The notes: generated from the letters alone by a model not told the origin. A stretch of DNA of 64,000 nucleotides from an uncultured Tateyamaria sp. (GCF_947496075.1 NZ_CANMBJ010000004.1:558001-622000); one strand, 5' to 3'; shown: positions 27,104-38,389, counted from the stretch's first letter. Translations and numbers: made by a program.

Positions 27104-28057
27104 ATGTTGTGGCTTGCTGGATTGATGGGACTTGTGGCGGTCGGCGCTGTCGGCGTGATCGACATGGTGCCGGTGGAGGAAGGCGAGGAAACGGCGGATG
27201 ACACATCAGTCACTGGCGGGGAAACTACCCGAACCAGCGACGATGACACGGCGATCACCGACGAAAGCATAGGTGATGACACGCTCACGCTTGGAACCGA
27301 TGGCGATGACGATCTGACCGGCACAGACGGCGATGATACCTTGCGTGGCGAGGAAGGGGACGACACCCTCGACGGCGGGATGGGAGATGACACGCTCCAC
27401 GGCGATGATGGTGCGGATGTGATTCATGGCAGCGGTGGCGAAGACGAAATTTACGGCCACGACGACGACGACACGATCAATGGCGGCGCAGGTGACGACT
27501 CGATGCACGGTTCCATGGGCGCTGACAGTCTTTCTGGCGGCGAGGGCAATGATGCAGTGCATGGCGGCCTCGACAACGACACACTGGATGGCGGAGAGGG
27601 CGAAGACACGCTGTTTGGCGGTTGGGGCGACGACGTGCTGAACGGCGTCGAAGGCGCACTTGGTTCTGCAGCGTCAGCCGATTTGGATGGCTCGGGCAAC
27701 AATGACTATCTGAACGGCGGCGGCGGCGACGACCTCATCATCGCAGGGCAAGAGGACGTGGTCACAGCAGGCGACGGCGCTGACACAATTGTTGCAGGTG
27801 ACTGGATCGCCGAAGGTCACGCTGCGACGATCATGGATTTCGATGCGGAAGAGGACAACATTCTGCTGATCCACGACGACGCTGAGGAAGAGCCCCACAT
27901 CTCTTTGCAACTGGACCCCGACGACCCAAGCATCACACAAGTAATGATGAATGGAGTGCCGGTGGCGCACGTGCTGAACGGGGCCGAGATTTCGATCGAC
28001 GATATCGCCTTGATGCCACTCAGCCTTGCGCAAAGCGCGGGAATGGCTTCGTTCTGA
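27104..28057 (+). CDS. RTX (hemolysin-type) calcium-binding protein with N-terminal membrane segment
   Basis: 317 residues. It starts with a hydrophobic segment (MLWLAGLMGLVAVGAVGVID), then an acidic Thr/Asp linker, then an RTX block from about residue 65 to 190 with repeated GGxGxD-type nonapeptides (for example GTDGDDTLRGEEGDDTL, GGMGDDTLHGDDGADVI, GGLDNDTLDGGEGEDTL) that bind Ca2+ and fold into a beta roll. The C-terminal 100 residues resemble the serralysin-like tail used for type I secretion. An N-terminal membrane anchor is unusual for RTX proteins, which lack Sec signals. ATG 27104 is preferred; a TTG at 27038 is possible. I see no Cys. Confidence 0.85.
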   Translation: MLWLAGLMGLVAVGAVGVIDMVPVEEGEETADDTSVTGGETTRTSDDDTAITDESIGDDTLTLGTDGDDDLTGTDGDDTLRGEEGDDTLDGGMGDDTLHGDDGADVIHGSGGEDEIYGHDDDDTINGGAGDDSMHGSMGADSLSGGEGNDAVHGGLDNDTLDGGEGEDTLFGGWGDDVLNGVEGALGSAASADLDGSGNNDYLNGGGGDDLIIAGQEDVVTAGDGADTIVAGDWIAEGHAATIMDFDAEEDNILLIHDDAEEEPHISLQLDPDDPSITQVMMNGVPVAHVLNGAEISIDDIALMPLSLAQSAGMASF

Positions 28058-28233
28058 CCTGCAGCAGCGCAGGCGCATTGGCCACGCTGTTCACCAACCG
28101 CGCGATCCAAGTTGCCAACGCTGCGAATCTCTCCTATACGCGCTCATCCTCGGCAATTGCCCGGGTACTTGGCCCCGTGCTGGACGACATCCCGGCCGGC
28201 GGCGTCTCACTCTAGCCTGAAAAGGAGATTCCG

Positions 28234-28503
28234 ATGTCGATCACTGCTGAAGAAAAAGCACGCGTGATGAAAGAATATGGCACCAAGGAAGGCGACACCG
28301 GCTCGCCCGAAGTTCAAGTTGCCATCCTCAGCTCGCGCATCGCCACGCTGACCGAGCACTTCAAGACACATAAGAAAGACAACCACGGCCGCCGCGGCCT
28401 TCTGAAAATGGTTGCCCAGCGTCGCAAGCTGCTCGACTACCTCAAAGGCAAGGAAGAGGCGCGGTACACCGACCTCATCAAACGCCTGGGCCTGCGCCGC
28501 TAA
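28234..28503 (+). CDS. rpsO: 30S ribosomal protein S15
   Basis: 89-residue ribosomal protein that binds the three-way junction of 16S rRNA. The sequence [20 protein letters not shown] and later [19 protein letters not shown] are classical S15. AAGGAG lies eight bases before the ATG. The 175-base leader (28058-28233) may hold the autoregulatory site that S15 binds in other bacteria, though I do not see an assignable structure. A strong terminator follows. Confidence 0.98.
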   Translation: MSITAEEKARVMKEYGTKEGDTGSPEVQVAILSSRIATLTEHFKTHKKDNHGRRGLLKMVAQRRKLLDYLKGKEEARYTDLIKRLGLRR

Positions 28504-28525
28504 TTAGCTGCCTTCACCAAAGTCA

Positions 28526-28560
28526 GAAAGCCGCGCTAGAAGCGCGGCTTTCTTGCGTTT
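28526..28560 (+). terminator. Rho-independent terminator after rpsO
   Basis: An 11-base perfect stem (GAAAGCCGCGC at 28526-28536 paired with 28542-28552) with a five-base loop, followed by TTGCGTTTT. It ends the rpsO transcript, so the genes between here and pnp need their own promoters. Confidence 0.85.
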
Positions 28561-28673
28561 TAGCAGCAGTCTAACCAGTGAAGCGAAGCCAGACATCGGA
28601 AACGGCCTACAGCCGCGCCAAACCCCTTGCCAATTGCGTGTCCAAGGATCACCGGATCATGCAAATTTCTCCC

Positions 28674-29096
28674 TTAGCGCGTACACTCCGCAGTGACGTC
28701 ATAAATGGGAAAATAGGTTCTACCCCAGCTAGCCACCTGCACTCTGAAATCGCCTTTGTGCTCAGTACCGGTCACACGAAAGGCTGAATAGCCATCCCTC
28801 TCGCACCATTGCTGAAACAGCCGGGTCGGAATGCTCTCGGATGTTAGCCTAGGCAGCTTTGACACGGGCATGTTGCGCGCACTCTCATCGGTCACAGCGC
28901 CGAAAAAGCTTTCCGGCTTGACGTGCTCCTTCGTAGCCACCCCCCGCAGGTATCGTGGATTTCCAGACGCACTTGTCCCTGCAAAGTGCTTTTTCTGGAA
29001 CTCTGCATTCTTGCGTTCCAATTCTTCGGGCGAGTTGCATGCAGCCAATACAACTCCACACACAAATAGTACTATATAGGCGAGTTTGATCTTCAT
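28674..29096 (-). CDS. Small lipoprotein, unknown function
   Basis: 140 residues. Signal peptide KIKLAYIVLFVCGVVLAAC with a good lipobox (LAAC) and predicted lipid on Cys20. The mature part is hydrophilic with a Cys pair (QQWCERDGYSAFRVTGTEHK and a Cys three residues from the end) that could form a disulphide. The segment is AT-richer than the flanking genes and lies, reversed, between rpsO and pnp, which are usually neighbours; this suggests a late insertion. No family recognised. Confidence 0.75.
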   Translation of the reverse strand: MKIKLAYIVLFVCGVVLAACNSPEELERKNAEFQKKHFAGTSASGNPRYLRGVATKEHVKPESFFGAVTDESARNMPVSKLPRLTSESIPTRLFQQWCERDGYSAFRVTGTEHKGDFRVQVASWGRTYFPIYDVTAECTR

Positions 29097-29249
29097 TATA
29101 CTTGTCCAGTTCTTGTTTCACCCATCAATAAACGTGACCTTGCGGCCTGCAAGCCCAAGTTGAACTGCGGCCCTTTGTTTTCATCGTAGTTGGCAAAACT
29201 GTCGCGAAGGAATTGGACACGAAAACACAGGCAGCTAAACTCACACCAC

Positions 29250-29771
29250 ATGACCAACCTACCCCGCATCGCCCTCTCGGTCCGCCAGCCCTCGGCTTGG
29301 GCTATCATCGCGGGTCACAAACCGATCGAAAACCGCACGCTCGGCTCCATCCATGCCGGGCGCATGACACCTGGACGCATAGCACTCCACGCCGCCGCTG
29401 GACTGAAGGAAGAAGAATTTCGCTACCTTCACTGGCGACTCGAAAAGCACGGGGTCAAATGCCCTCGCCCGCTCGACCTGCCACGCGGAGCCATCATCGG
29501 CTCGGTCGAGGTCACAGGCATAATCACTGAATCCGGCAGCGAATGGTTCGGCGGCAAAGCCGGATTGACGCTGAAAGACCCCGAACCCTGCGATCCCATC
29601 CCTGCCCCCGGCGCGCTTGGGTACTTCGAATGGTCTCCGGGCGGCGCTCTCGCCCCGCCCACGCGCTGGATGCAGAAATGGGGCACAGCGGCACCCGACA
29701 GTCAGATTGATGACCTGTTCCCCGACGCACCCATAGCCTTTGCCAAACCGCCACAAAAACCGTGGACCTGA
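29250..29771 (+). CDS. ASCH-domain-like protein
   Basis: 173 residues. The N-terminal IALSVRQPSAWAIIAGHKPI followed by ENRTL is the ASCH/PUA-like RNA-binding opening, followed by GRIALHAAAG and LPRGAIIGSVEVTGI, as in ASCH proteins. A Trp/Pro-rich C-terminal part (YFEWSPGGALAPP) follows. ATG 29250 (MTNLPRIALSV) is chosen; an upstream start at 29190 adds a basic leader with no matching conservation. ASCH proteins are thought to bind RNA or modified nucleosides. It sits with the lipoprotein gene in the gap between rpsO and pnp. Confidence 0.8.
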   Translation: MTNLPRIALSVRQPSAWAIIAGHKPIENRTLGSIHAGRMTPGRIALHAAAGLKEEEFRYLHWRLEKHGVKCPRPLDLPRGAIIGSVEVTGIITESGSEWFGGKAGLTLKDPEPCDPIPAPGALGYFEWSPGGALAPPTRWMQKWGTAAPDSQIDDLFPDAPIAFAKPPQKPWT

Positions 29772-29887
29772 GCGCGAATGCGCCGCAACCCCAACGCTTT
29801 CATTTCCGGCAAAAGTGCTGTATGCGCGCAAAATCTGAAAGCCTGGCGCCCGGACCTCAGCGCCCGACAAAAGAAGATACCGGGGTC

Positions 29888-29926
29888 AGGGGGAATACGC
29901 CCCCTACGCAAATGGCCATCCGGCCA
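29888..29926 (+). promoter_or_regulatory. Hairpins in the pnp leader
   Basis: Two stems lie just before the pnp ribosome site: GGGGG at 29889-29893 pairs with CCCCC at 29900-29904 (extended by A29888-T29905), and TGGCC at 29913-29917 pairs with GGCCA at 29922-29926. In E. coli PNPase represses its own mRNA after RNase III cuts a leader hairpin; a similar control here is inference. Confidence 0.35.
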
Positions 29927-29942
29927 ATTTAGGAAACACTTG

Positions 29943-32078
<2,136 letters not shown>

Positions 32079-32088
32079 TCTCGTACGC

Positions 32089-32118
32089 GCGTGCGCCCGG
32101 CCGCGATCGGGCGCACGC
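32089..32118 (+). terminator. Strong hairpin after pnp
   Basis: GCGTGCGCCCG at 32089-32099 pairs fully with 32108-32118 around an eight-base loop, starting 10 bases after the pnp stop. There is no T-run, so it may act as a 3' stabiliser or need Rho rather than being a simple intrinsic terminator. Confidence 0.6.
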
Positions 32119-32542
32119 AAGTCCGTTGACAGTGGGCCCACAGGCGGCGGCCTGAACACCATGTATGGTGATCGGACTTCAGAGGCCTATGCTGCCGGAG
32201 CAAACCACCTCAAAAGCCGCGACGCCAACATCATGGTGCACCCCGAAATGGAACAGGTCAGAATGATCCATTAGAAATTAGCAGGGCTCGTCGCGCCGCG
32301 GACCCAGTGGTTTCTTTCTGAAACATATTCCCGGTTACTATCTTCAATGTCGACCCGGGCATCCCTCGTTCTGTCTGGAATGCGGCAGGATCGAAATATT
32401 ACACAAGATCAGTGCACATCCAACAAGCATCAACCTTTTTAGGCACCGGCTAATGCACCATCCAGCGGAAAATGCGCCTCAAAGGAACCGACGAAGTTGA
32501 TACCGATCCCGGCTTGATCGCAAGTTAATCGGGACCACTGTG
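32119..32542. other. Spacer between pnp and the polysaccharide island
   Basis: About 420 bases. A 37-codon frame from ATG 32161 (MYGDRTSEAYAAGANHL) ends at a TAG near 32274; it is codon-biased like a gene fragment, but I see no ribosome site or family and do not call it. The remainder (32280-32540) is AT-richer and holds nothing I recognise. Confidence 0.4.
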
Positions 32543-33289
32543 TTATTCCACTCGCTCGAAAGCGATCACCTGTTGGGATGAGTGCTCGATACACGGATAG
32601 AGACCGTGCTTCGCGCAGCTGTCAAAGATCGACTTAACTGCCGTCCGAGACAATAGCTTCGGATGGAACTCCAGGACGAGGGCACGCACGTTCTCCAAAT
32701 CTGCTTGCGGAATAACGAGTTCCTCCGCACCTTCAACATCACACATCACGATCGTAGGGTCGAATTTTTTGATCACCGTGTTCAAGTCTTCCACCGGAAC
32801 TTCAATTGCCTTGAGGCTCTGAGCCGTTTGTTTGATCGAGCCTTCGGTAAAGTACGAATGGATGTGAAACGGACGGCTTTCAACTTGCGGGTTCGGCTCA
32901 AGCAGGCGGTTATGAACAGCCACGTTGGTGATCCCGTTTGCTTGATGTAGCGCGTGAATATGCGGGATCAAAACCGGGTTTGCCTCATAGCTGACAATCT
33001 GACAATCAGGAAACTGCTTTCCAAGAACACTTGAAACAATACCCAACCCGGTGCCGAGCTCCAACATCCGATCGCCCGGCTGCATGAGCGCGGACGCAGC
33101 CTCCAGTTCGGGCTCCTCGTAGCTGTCCAGATCCAGCGCCACCAGCACCGGAATAGGCATGACATCGGCAGACACGGGCACTCGAATTCCCCGATAGAAG
33201 ATTGGCTCGCCTGCTGCCAGCGCAAGCCGGTACTTCTCTTCTGGATCGCGTTTGCGCTTTTTCCTAAATAGACGCAATCGATCCTCCAT
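32543..33289 (-). CDS. FkbM family methyltransferase
   Basis: 248-residue SAM-dependent methyltransferase. Motif I is MLELGTGLGIVSSVLGKQFP, with the acidic SAM-ribose end in IVSYEANPVLIPHI, and the FkbM hallmark IVMCDVEGAEELVI lies later. FkbM enzymes O-methylate sugars or other hydroxyls and are common in polysaccharide clusters, which fits the divergent glycan genes next to it. ATG 33289 (MEDRLRLFRKKRKRD, strongly basic) is chosen over a TTG three codons upstream. Confidence 0.85.
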   Translation of the reverse strand: MEDRLRLFRKKRKRDPEEKYRLALAAGEPIFYRGIRVPVSADVMPIPVLVALDLDSYEEPELEAASALMQPGDRMLELGTGLGIVSSVLGKQFPDCQIVSYEANPVLIPHIHALHQANGITNVAVHNRLLEPNPQVESRPFHIHSYFTEGSIKQTAQSLKAIEVPVEDLNTVIKKFDPTIVMCDVEGAEELVIPQADLENVRALVLEFHPKLLSRTAVKSIFDSCAKHGLYPCIEHSSQQVIAFERVE

Positions 33290-33420
33290 CCTTAACAACG
33301 GCGTTTAGCACATAGAGGAATAGCTTAAACGATGGACTGCAGACGATCAACTGCTGTTGCGCATTGTGTTCCGAACGTACATTTTCTATAAATGCGCATG
33401 AAATAGCACGGATGTAGAAC

Positions 33421-34539
33421 GTGGTGCCTTTGTGGAAAATTAAGCGCGAGAGCATTCGCATTGGGCGGCAGGCTAGTAGCTTTATCATACCTATATTTGG
33501 GTATTTTAGAAAGCTTCTTTATGATTTTCGTCGAAAGTCTCGCGTCAAAGTATATCAGGGCATCTCAGATCTTCGTGACGAGGTGTCAATATTATTAATT
33601 TTTCAGCCATCAGGGCTGCTTGAATCCACAATCACTCAGATCAAATGGCTCTCTGACGCTGGTATGTCTGTGGTGGTCGTTTCAAACTCGAATCTAGCAT
33701 TCAAAGACCGCGAAGCACTGAAAAAATTATGTTATTTGATCGTCGAGCGACCGAATATCGGCTACGATTTTGGGGGTTATCGTGAGGGTATTCTACAACT
33801 TTATGACCGAAGGATAACTCCAAAATTTCTTTATGTCATGAATGATAGCATATGGTTACCACTATCGAGCACGACAGATCTAATTTACCAGAGTCGTGCC
33901 GCGAAGGAAGATGTTTGGGGTATTTTCTTAAGCCTCGACGCAAAGCCTCGAGAGAAAGGGCTACTGGACGACGAGCATATCCAGTCTTTCTTTTTTCGCT
34001 TTTCTTTTTCTATAATGCAAGATCGGAGATTTTGGAGATATTGGAAAAGAATGCCACTTATCAATTCGAAGAGAATGGTTATCAAGCTTCGAGAATTAAA
34101 AATGGGGAATTACTTCAAGAAATTGGGCTATGAAATCGGCGCCATGTACAACTGGAAGCAGGTGCGCGACTACATTTTGAATGCCAGCGACGAAAACGAA
34201 ATGTATGCGATAATAAAGCACCAGTGCAAGTTGCGAGACGGGGGTGCGAAATCCATCCTGCCTTCGATGGATAGCGGGCGCCTATCTGCTTTGAACGCCC
34301 GAGATCGTTTAAGAGAGCGGATAGAGAAGAATCAAGCGTTGTTCTACAGCTTTGCAATGCATCCTTATATTATGGTAAAATTTGGCTTCCCATTTTTAAA
34401 AAAAGCGTACAGTGACGAAATGATTGCGATGCGACGGGAACTAGTCCGCCTTGGCTTACACAACGATTTTCTGCCTGAAGTACGCGAAGAAGTCGCGAAG
34501 TGGGATAGCGCGTCCACCGATCATCCAACGGTCCGATGA
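33421..34539 (+). CDS. Rhamnan synthesis F family protein
   Basis: 372 residues. The characteristic RgpF/rhamnan-synthesis-F block is present: SILLIFQPSGLLESTITQIK, VVVVSNSNL, RPNIGYDFGGYREGILQL, LYVMNDSIWLPL. These proteins take part in assembling rhamnose-containing surface polysaccharide. The gene is much richer in A and T than its neighbours (runs such as ATATTATTAATTTTT), a sign of transfer. Start GTG 33421 is uncertain: GTG 33424 and TTG 33430 are alternatives and no good ribosome site is seen. It overlaps the next gene by four bases (ATGA), so despite different base composition they are coupled. Confidence 0.85.
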   Translation: MVPLWKIKRESIRIGRQASSFIIPIFGYFRKLLYDFRRKSRVKVYQGISDLRDEVSILLIFQPSGLLESTITQIKWLSDAGMSVVVVSNSNLAFKDREALKKLCYLIVERPNIGYDFGGYREGILQLYDRRITPKFLYVMNDSIWLPLSSTTDLIYQSRAAKEDVWGIFLSLDAKPREKGLLDDEHIQSFFFRFSFSIMQDRRFWRYWKRMPLINSKRMVIKLRELKMGNYFKKLGYEIGAMYNWKQVRDYILNASDENEMYAIIKHQCKLRDGGAKSILPSMDSGRLSALNARDRLRERIEKNQALFYSFAMHPYIMVKFGFPFLKKAYSDEMIAMRRELVRLGLHNDFLPEVREEVAKWDSASTDHPTVR

Positions 34540-35315
34540 CAGTCCCCGTCCTGATCCTGACAATGAAATGGGGCACGCTCTATGGCCCCGAATACGTCAA
34601 CCGGCTTGCGCTTGGGGTGGCAAGACACCTTTCCCACCCCCATCGCTTCATCTGTTTCACGGACGATACGACTGGCCTGGCGGATGGGATCGAGGCGCTG
34701 CCACTTCCCGACATGTGCCTGCCTGGCGGGCACGAAGACACACGATGGCGCAAACTGGGCCTGTTCTCTCCAAATCTCTTTGGCCTCTCAGGCACCGCGC
34801 TTTTCCTCGACCTTGATCTGATCGTGGTCGGATCGCTCGATCCGTTCTTCGAAGATGACGCACCATTCCGTATCATTCGGGACGATTCGCTATTCCGACC
34901 CAAGCCATTGCGCCGGATCAATCCAACGCGGGACCGCTTCCTTGCCTCCGTCGGCAATTCATCCGTTTTTCGGTACGAAATCGGCGCGCACAGCTACGTC
35001 CTTGATGCCTATCTCGCTGATCCCGCGGCCGCGACCACGCAATTCGAAATCTCTCAACAGTTCCAATCCGCACAGCTGGCCAAAAATGGGCATCTCGCGT
35101 ATTGGCCCGAAGATTGGTGCGTCAGCTTTAAGAACCACTGCGTCCCGCGCGGACTGCGCAGTTACCTTTCCGACCCGAGCCTGCCCGAGGGTGCCCGCAT
35201 CGTCGTGTTCGCGGGCGAACCCAAGATGCACGACGCTCTGTCCGGCAAGGGCAGCAAATGGTACCGCCGCATCGGCGACGTAAACTGGCTCAAGGACGCT
35301 TGGGAAACCCCATGA
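34536..35315 (+). CDS. Glycosyltransferase-like protein (GT8-like)
   Basis: 259 residues, no signal peptide. LTMKWGTLYGPEYVNRLALG at the start, LFLDLDLIVVGSLDPFFE with a DxD sugar-nucleotide/metal motif in the middle and WPEDWCVSFK near the end suggest a GT-A fold transferase acting on a surface glycan. The sugar and acceptor are unknown. It overlaps the genes on both sides by four bases, so three glycan genes form one operon. Confidence 0.75.
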   Translation: MTVPVLILTMKWGTLYGPEYVNRLALGVARHLSHPHRFICFTDDTTGLADGIEALPLPDMCLPGGHEDTRWRKLGLFSPNLFGLSGTALFLDLDLIVVGSLDPFFEDDAPFRIIRDDSLFRPKPLRRINPTRDRFLASVGNSSVFRYEIGAHSYVLDAYLADPAAATTQFEISQQFQSAQLAKNGHLAYWPEDWCVSFKNHCVPRGLRSYLSDPSLPEGARIVVFAGEPKMHDALSGKGSKWYRRIGDVNWLKDAWETP

Positions 35316-36148
35316 ACTTTATTCGTGAGTGGAACCGCGCGCGCAAGTATCGCAAGCGCATCCGCAGATGTCGTTCGGAAATCGCGACACGTTCCGTGAT
35401 TGGTGACCCGCACCAGCTCACAACGCCTCTGGTTGTATCGCTCACAAGCTACCCTCCGCGCTACCCGGAACTGGCGCTGACCCTCCGGTGCCTTCTACAG
35501 CAAACAGTCAAGGCCGACCGCACCGTCCTTTGGATCGCCGAAAAGGATATTGCTGCGCTACCGGCTGAAGTGCGCGCCCTCGAAAAGGACGGGCTTGAAA
35601 TTGCGACCTGCCCCGACATGCGTTCTTACAAGAAACTGATGCCACTCCTGACCGAGATGCCAGAAGCAACCATCGTCACCGCGGATGACGACGTGCATTA
35701 CGGGCCAGACTGGCTGGCATCGATATTGGATGTTCATATGGATCTGGGCCTCAAGGTTGTCTGCGGCCGTGGACACCGCATGGCGCTCACTCCGGAGGGG
35801 TTCCCGGATACCTACGACAAATGGGACCAGAACGCCCCCGGTGGACGGGAACCGAGTGGGCTCATCTTCCCGACCGGCGTTGGGGGCATTCTATATGCAC
35901 CGGGGGCGCTTGCGCCCATCGCAACCAATTGGGAACTGGCGCAACAACTCTGCCCAACTGCGGACGATGTCTGGTTCTACTGGATGCACAGGTTGACCGG
36001 CGGACGGGCAGCCATGACAGGCGAACGTCGGCGTGTCCTCGAATGGGTGAAAGACCCTACGGGTGGATTGCTCACCGTTAACAGCGCAGGTGGCAATGAC
36101 AACCAAATCGCGGCTATGATCGATCATTTCGGATGGCCCGGCCCCTGA
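35312..36148 (+). CDS. Glycosyltransferase, GT2-like
   Basis: 278 residues with a basic N-terminus (EWNRARKYRKRIRRCRS). LVVSLTSYPPRYPELALTLR opens the GT-A fold, TIVTADDDVHYGPDWLASI holds the DDD metal/donor motif, and GVGGILYAPGALA and PTADDVWFYWMHRLTGG follow as acceptor-side motifs. ATG 35312 overlaps the previous stop (ATGA). Role: probably adds a sugar to the product of the preceding glycan genes. Confidence 0.82.
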   Translation: MNFIREWNRARKYRKRIRRCRSEIATRSVIGDPHQLTTPLVVSLTSYPPRYPELALTLRCLLQQTVKADRTVLWIAEKDIAALPAEVRALEKDGLEIATCPDMRSYKKLMPLLTEMPEATIVTADDDVHYGPDWLASILDVHMDLGLKVVCGRGHRMALTPEGFPDTYDKWDQNAPGGREPSGLIFPTGVGGILYAPGALAPIATNWELAQQLCPTADDVWFYWMHRLTGGRAAMTGERRRVLEWVKDPTGGLLTVNSAGGNDNQIAAMIDHFGWPGP

Positions 36149-36169
36149 ACAAGGCCGGACCAAGACATG

Positions 36170-36820
36170 TTACTCTGGCGCTTTGGTCTTGCGCAGATAC
36201 GGCAGGACAGTCTCGAACTCGCCGAACTTGGCCTTCGCGTCCTCGTTTGACACGGTTGGCGGGATGATTACATCCTCGCCAGGCACCCAGTTTGCCGGTG
36301 TCGCAACACCTTTGGCCGACATCTGCAAGCCATCGAGCGCCCGCACCACCTCGGCAAAGTTGCGGCCAACAGTCATCGGATAGGTCATCGACAGCTTTAG
36401 CTGCTTATCTGGGCCAATGATGAAAACCGACCGCACGGTCGCACTGTCAGCAGGTGTGCGGCCATCGGGCAGATAGGCTTCGGCAGGCAGCATGTCGAAG
36501 GCCTTCGACACCTCCAGCCCGTCATCGGCGATGATCGGGAAAGTTGCCTTGGCACCTCCCACCTTCTCGATATCGCCCTTCCATTTCTTGTGATCCTCGA
36601 CTCCGTCCACAGACACGCCAATCACCTTGGTGCCGCGCTTGGCCCACTCGTCGGCCAACTGAGCCACGGCGCCGAACTCGGTCGTGCACACGGGTGTGAA
36701 ATCCTTGGGGTGCGAAAACAGGATGGCCCAGCTATCGCCAATCCAGTCGTGCAGCGAAATCGTGCCGTGGTCTGTTTCAACCGTCAAGTCGGGGATGGTG
36801 TCGTTAATGCGCAAACCCAT
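36170..36820 (-). CDS. 1-Cys peroxiredoxin (Prx6 type)
   Basis: Thiol peroxidase that reduces H2O2 and organic peroxides. 216 residues. The peroxidatic Cys45 lies in SHPKDFTPVCTTEFG. I find no other Cys, so recycling must use an external thiol. The long C-terminal part (TYPMTVGRNFAEVVRALDGL, PANWVPGEDVIIPP) is typical of Prx6. It is convergent with the glycan operon, 21 bases away, and divergent from the aldehyde dehydrogenase gene. Confidence 0.95.
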   Translation of the reverse strand: MGLRINDTIPDLTVETDHGTISLHDWIGDSWAILFSHPKDFTPVCTTEFGAVAQLADEWAKRGTKVIGVSVDGVEDHKKWKGDIEKVGGAKATFPIIADDGLEVSKAFDMLPAEAYLPDGRTPADSATVRSVFIIGPDKQLKLSMTYPMTVGRNFAEVVRALDGLQMSAKGVATPANWVPGEDVIIPPTVSNEDAKAKFGEFETVLPYLRKTKAPE

Positions 36821-36945
36821 GGTGTCCTCCGTCGGGATAGTAGTGACAGACGCAACCTAAGGCATTGCGCACGCCTTTTCATCCCCCCGTCTTGCCGACG
36901 GTACATGCCGGTGCCACATTCCATTCAAACTAAGGGAGAGACCGA

Positions 36946-38385
36946 ATGCTTGAAAAACGCGATTTCTATATCAACGGCCAGTGGGTCGCCCCGCAAAACG
37001 GCACTGACCACCATGTCATTGATCCCTCAACCGAAGAGCCGACGGCCGTTATCTCGCTGGGCGGTAGGGAAGATGCCGAAGCTGCTATTGCCGCGGCCAA
37101 GACCGCCTTTCCCGGCTGGATGACCACGCCCGTCGCCGACCGCATCGCGCTGGTCGAAAAGCTGATCGAGGTTTATGAAACACGGGGCGAGGACCTCGCG
37201 CAAGCCATGTCATCCGAAATGGGTGCCCCGCTCGACATGTCGCGCAACCAGCAGGTTGGCGCAGGTACTTGGCACCTGAAAAATTTCATTCGCGCGGCCA
37301 AGGCGTTCGAATTCAACCGCCCGCTCAACGACCGCGCGCCGAACGACCGGATCATCTACGAAGCGGTCGGAGTCGCGGCCCTGATCACCCCGTGGAACTG
37401 GCCGATGAATCAGGTCACGCTCAAGGTGGGTGCGGCCGCCATCGCAGGCTGCACCATGGTCCTCAAACCGTCCGAGGAGTCCCCTCTCAACGCCATGATC
37501 TTTGCAGAGATGATGGACGAGGCAGGCTTCCCTCCGGGCGTCTTTAACCTCGTGAACGGCGATGGTCCCGGCGTAGGCACGGTGCTGTCGGGCCATCCTG
37601 ACGTCGACATGGTCAGTTTTACCGGCTCCTCCCGCGCAGGTCGCCTGATCTCGAAGAACGCTGCCGACACACTCAAACGCGTGCACCTCGAACTGGGCGG
37701 CAAAGGGGCCAATGTCATCTTTGACGACGCCGACGAAAAGGCCGTGAAACGCGGCGTGCTGCACATGATGAACAACACCGGCCAGTCCTGTAACGCCCCC
37801 AGCCGCATGCTGGTGCAACGTAGTAAATACGATGACGCGGTCGAAGAAGCCGCAGCCGTCGCAAACAAGGTCACTGTCGGCCCGGCCTCGGAAGAAGGCC
37901 GCCATATCGGCCCCGTTGTGAACGAGGTGCAGTGGACCAAGATCCAGGACCTCATCCAGAAGGGCATCGACGAAGGGGCCAAGCTGGTCGCCGGTGGCAC
38001 TGGCCGCCCCGAAGGATTCAACAAAGGGTATTACGTGCGTCCCACCATCTTTGCCGACGTGAACAACAACATGACCATCGCGCGCGAGGAAATCTTTGGC
38101 CCGGTCCTGTCCATCATCCCCTTCGACAGCGAAGAGGAGGCGGTCGAGATCGCTAACGACACGCCCTACGGCCTCACCAACTATGTTCAGACGCAGGATG
38201 ATGCGCGGCTCAATCGCATGGCCCAAGCACTGCGGTCTGGCATGGTCGAAATGAACGGCACCTCTCGCGCGGCAGGCTCACCCTTTGGCGGCATGAAACA
38301 GTCTGGCAACGGGCGCGAAGGCGGCATCTGGGGGATCGAAGATTTCCTCGAAGTCAAAGCCGTCTCCGGCTGGGCCGCCGAGTAA
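36946..38385 (+). CDS. NAD(P)-dependent aldehyde dehydrogenase
   Basis: 479 residues, normal family length. Cofactor stretch LITPWNWPMNQVTLKVGAAA, FTGSSRAGRLIS, general-base Glu in LELGGKGANVIFDDADEKAV, catalytic Cys282 in NTGQSCNAPSRMLV and EEIFGPVLSIIPF are all present. AGGGAGAG lies nine bases before the ATG. The aldehyde substrate is not clear from sequence. Unlike the enzyme at 10948, it has a single domain. A convergent terminator follows. Confidence 0.93.
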   Translation: MLEKRDFYINGQWVAPQNGTDHHVIDPSTEEPTAVISLGGREDAEAAIAAAKTAFPGWMTTPVADRIALVEKLIEVYETRGEDLAQAMSSEMGAPLDMSRNQQVGAGTWHLKNFIRAAKAFEFNRPLNDRAPNDRIIYEAVGVAALITPWNWPMNQVTLKVGAAAIAGCTMVLKPSEESPLNAMIFAEMMDEAGFPPGVFNLVNGDGPGVGTVLSGHPDVDMVSFTGSSRAGRLISKNAADTLKRVHLELGGKGANVIFDDADEKAVKRGVLHMMNNTGQSCNAPSRMLVQRSKYDDAVEEAAAVANKVTVGPASEEGRHIGPVVNEVQWTKIQDLIQKGIDEGAKLVAGGTGRPEGFNKGYYVRPTIFADVNNNMTIAREEIFGPVLSIIPFDSEEEAVEIANDTPYGLTNYVQTQDDARLNRMAQALRSGMVEMNGTSRAAGSPFGGMKQSGNGREGGIWGIEDFLEVKAVSGWAAE

Positions 38386-38389
38386 TTCC

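Noticed and set aside
32161..32274. 37-codon frame after pnp
   Set aside because: No ribosome site, no recognisable family, single short frame; noted only in the spacer entry.
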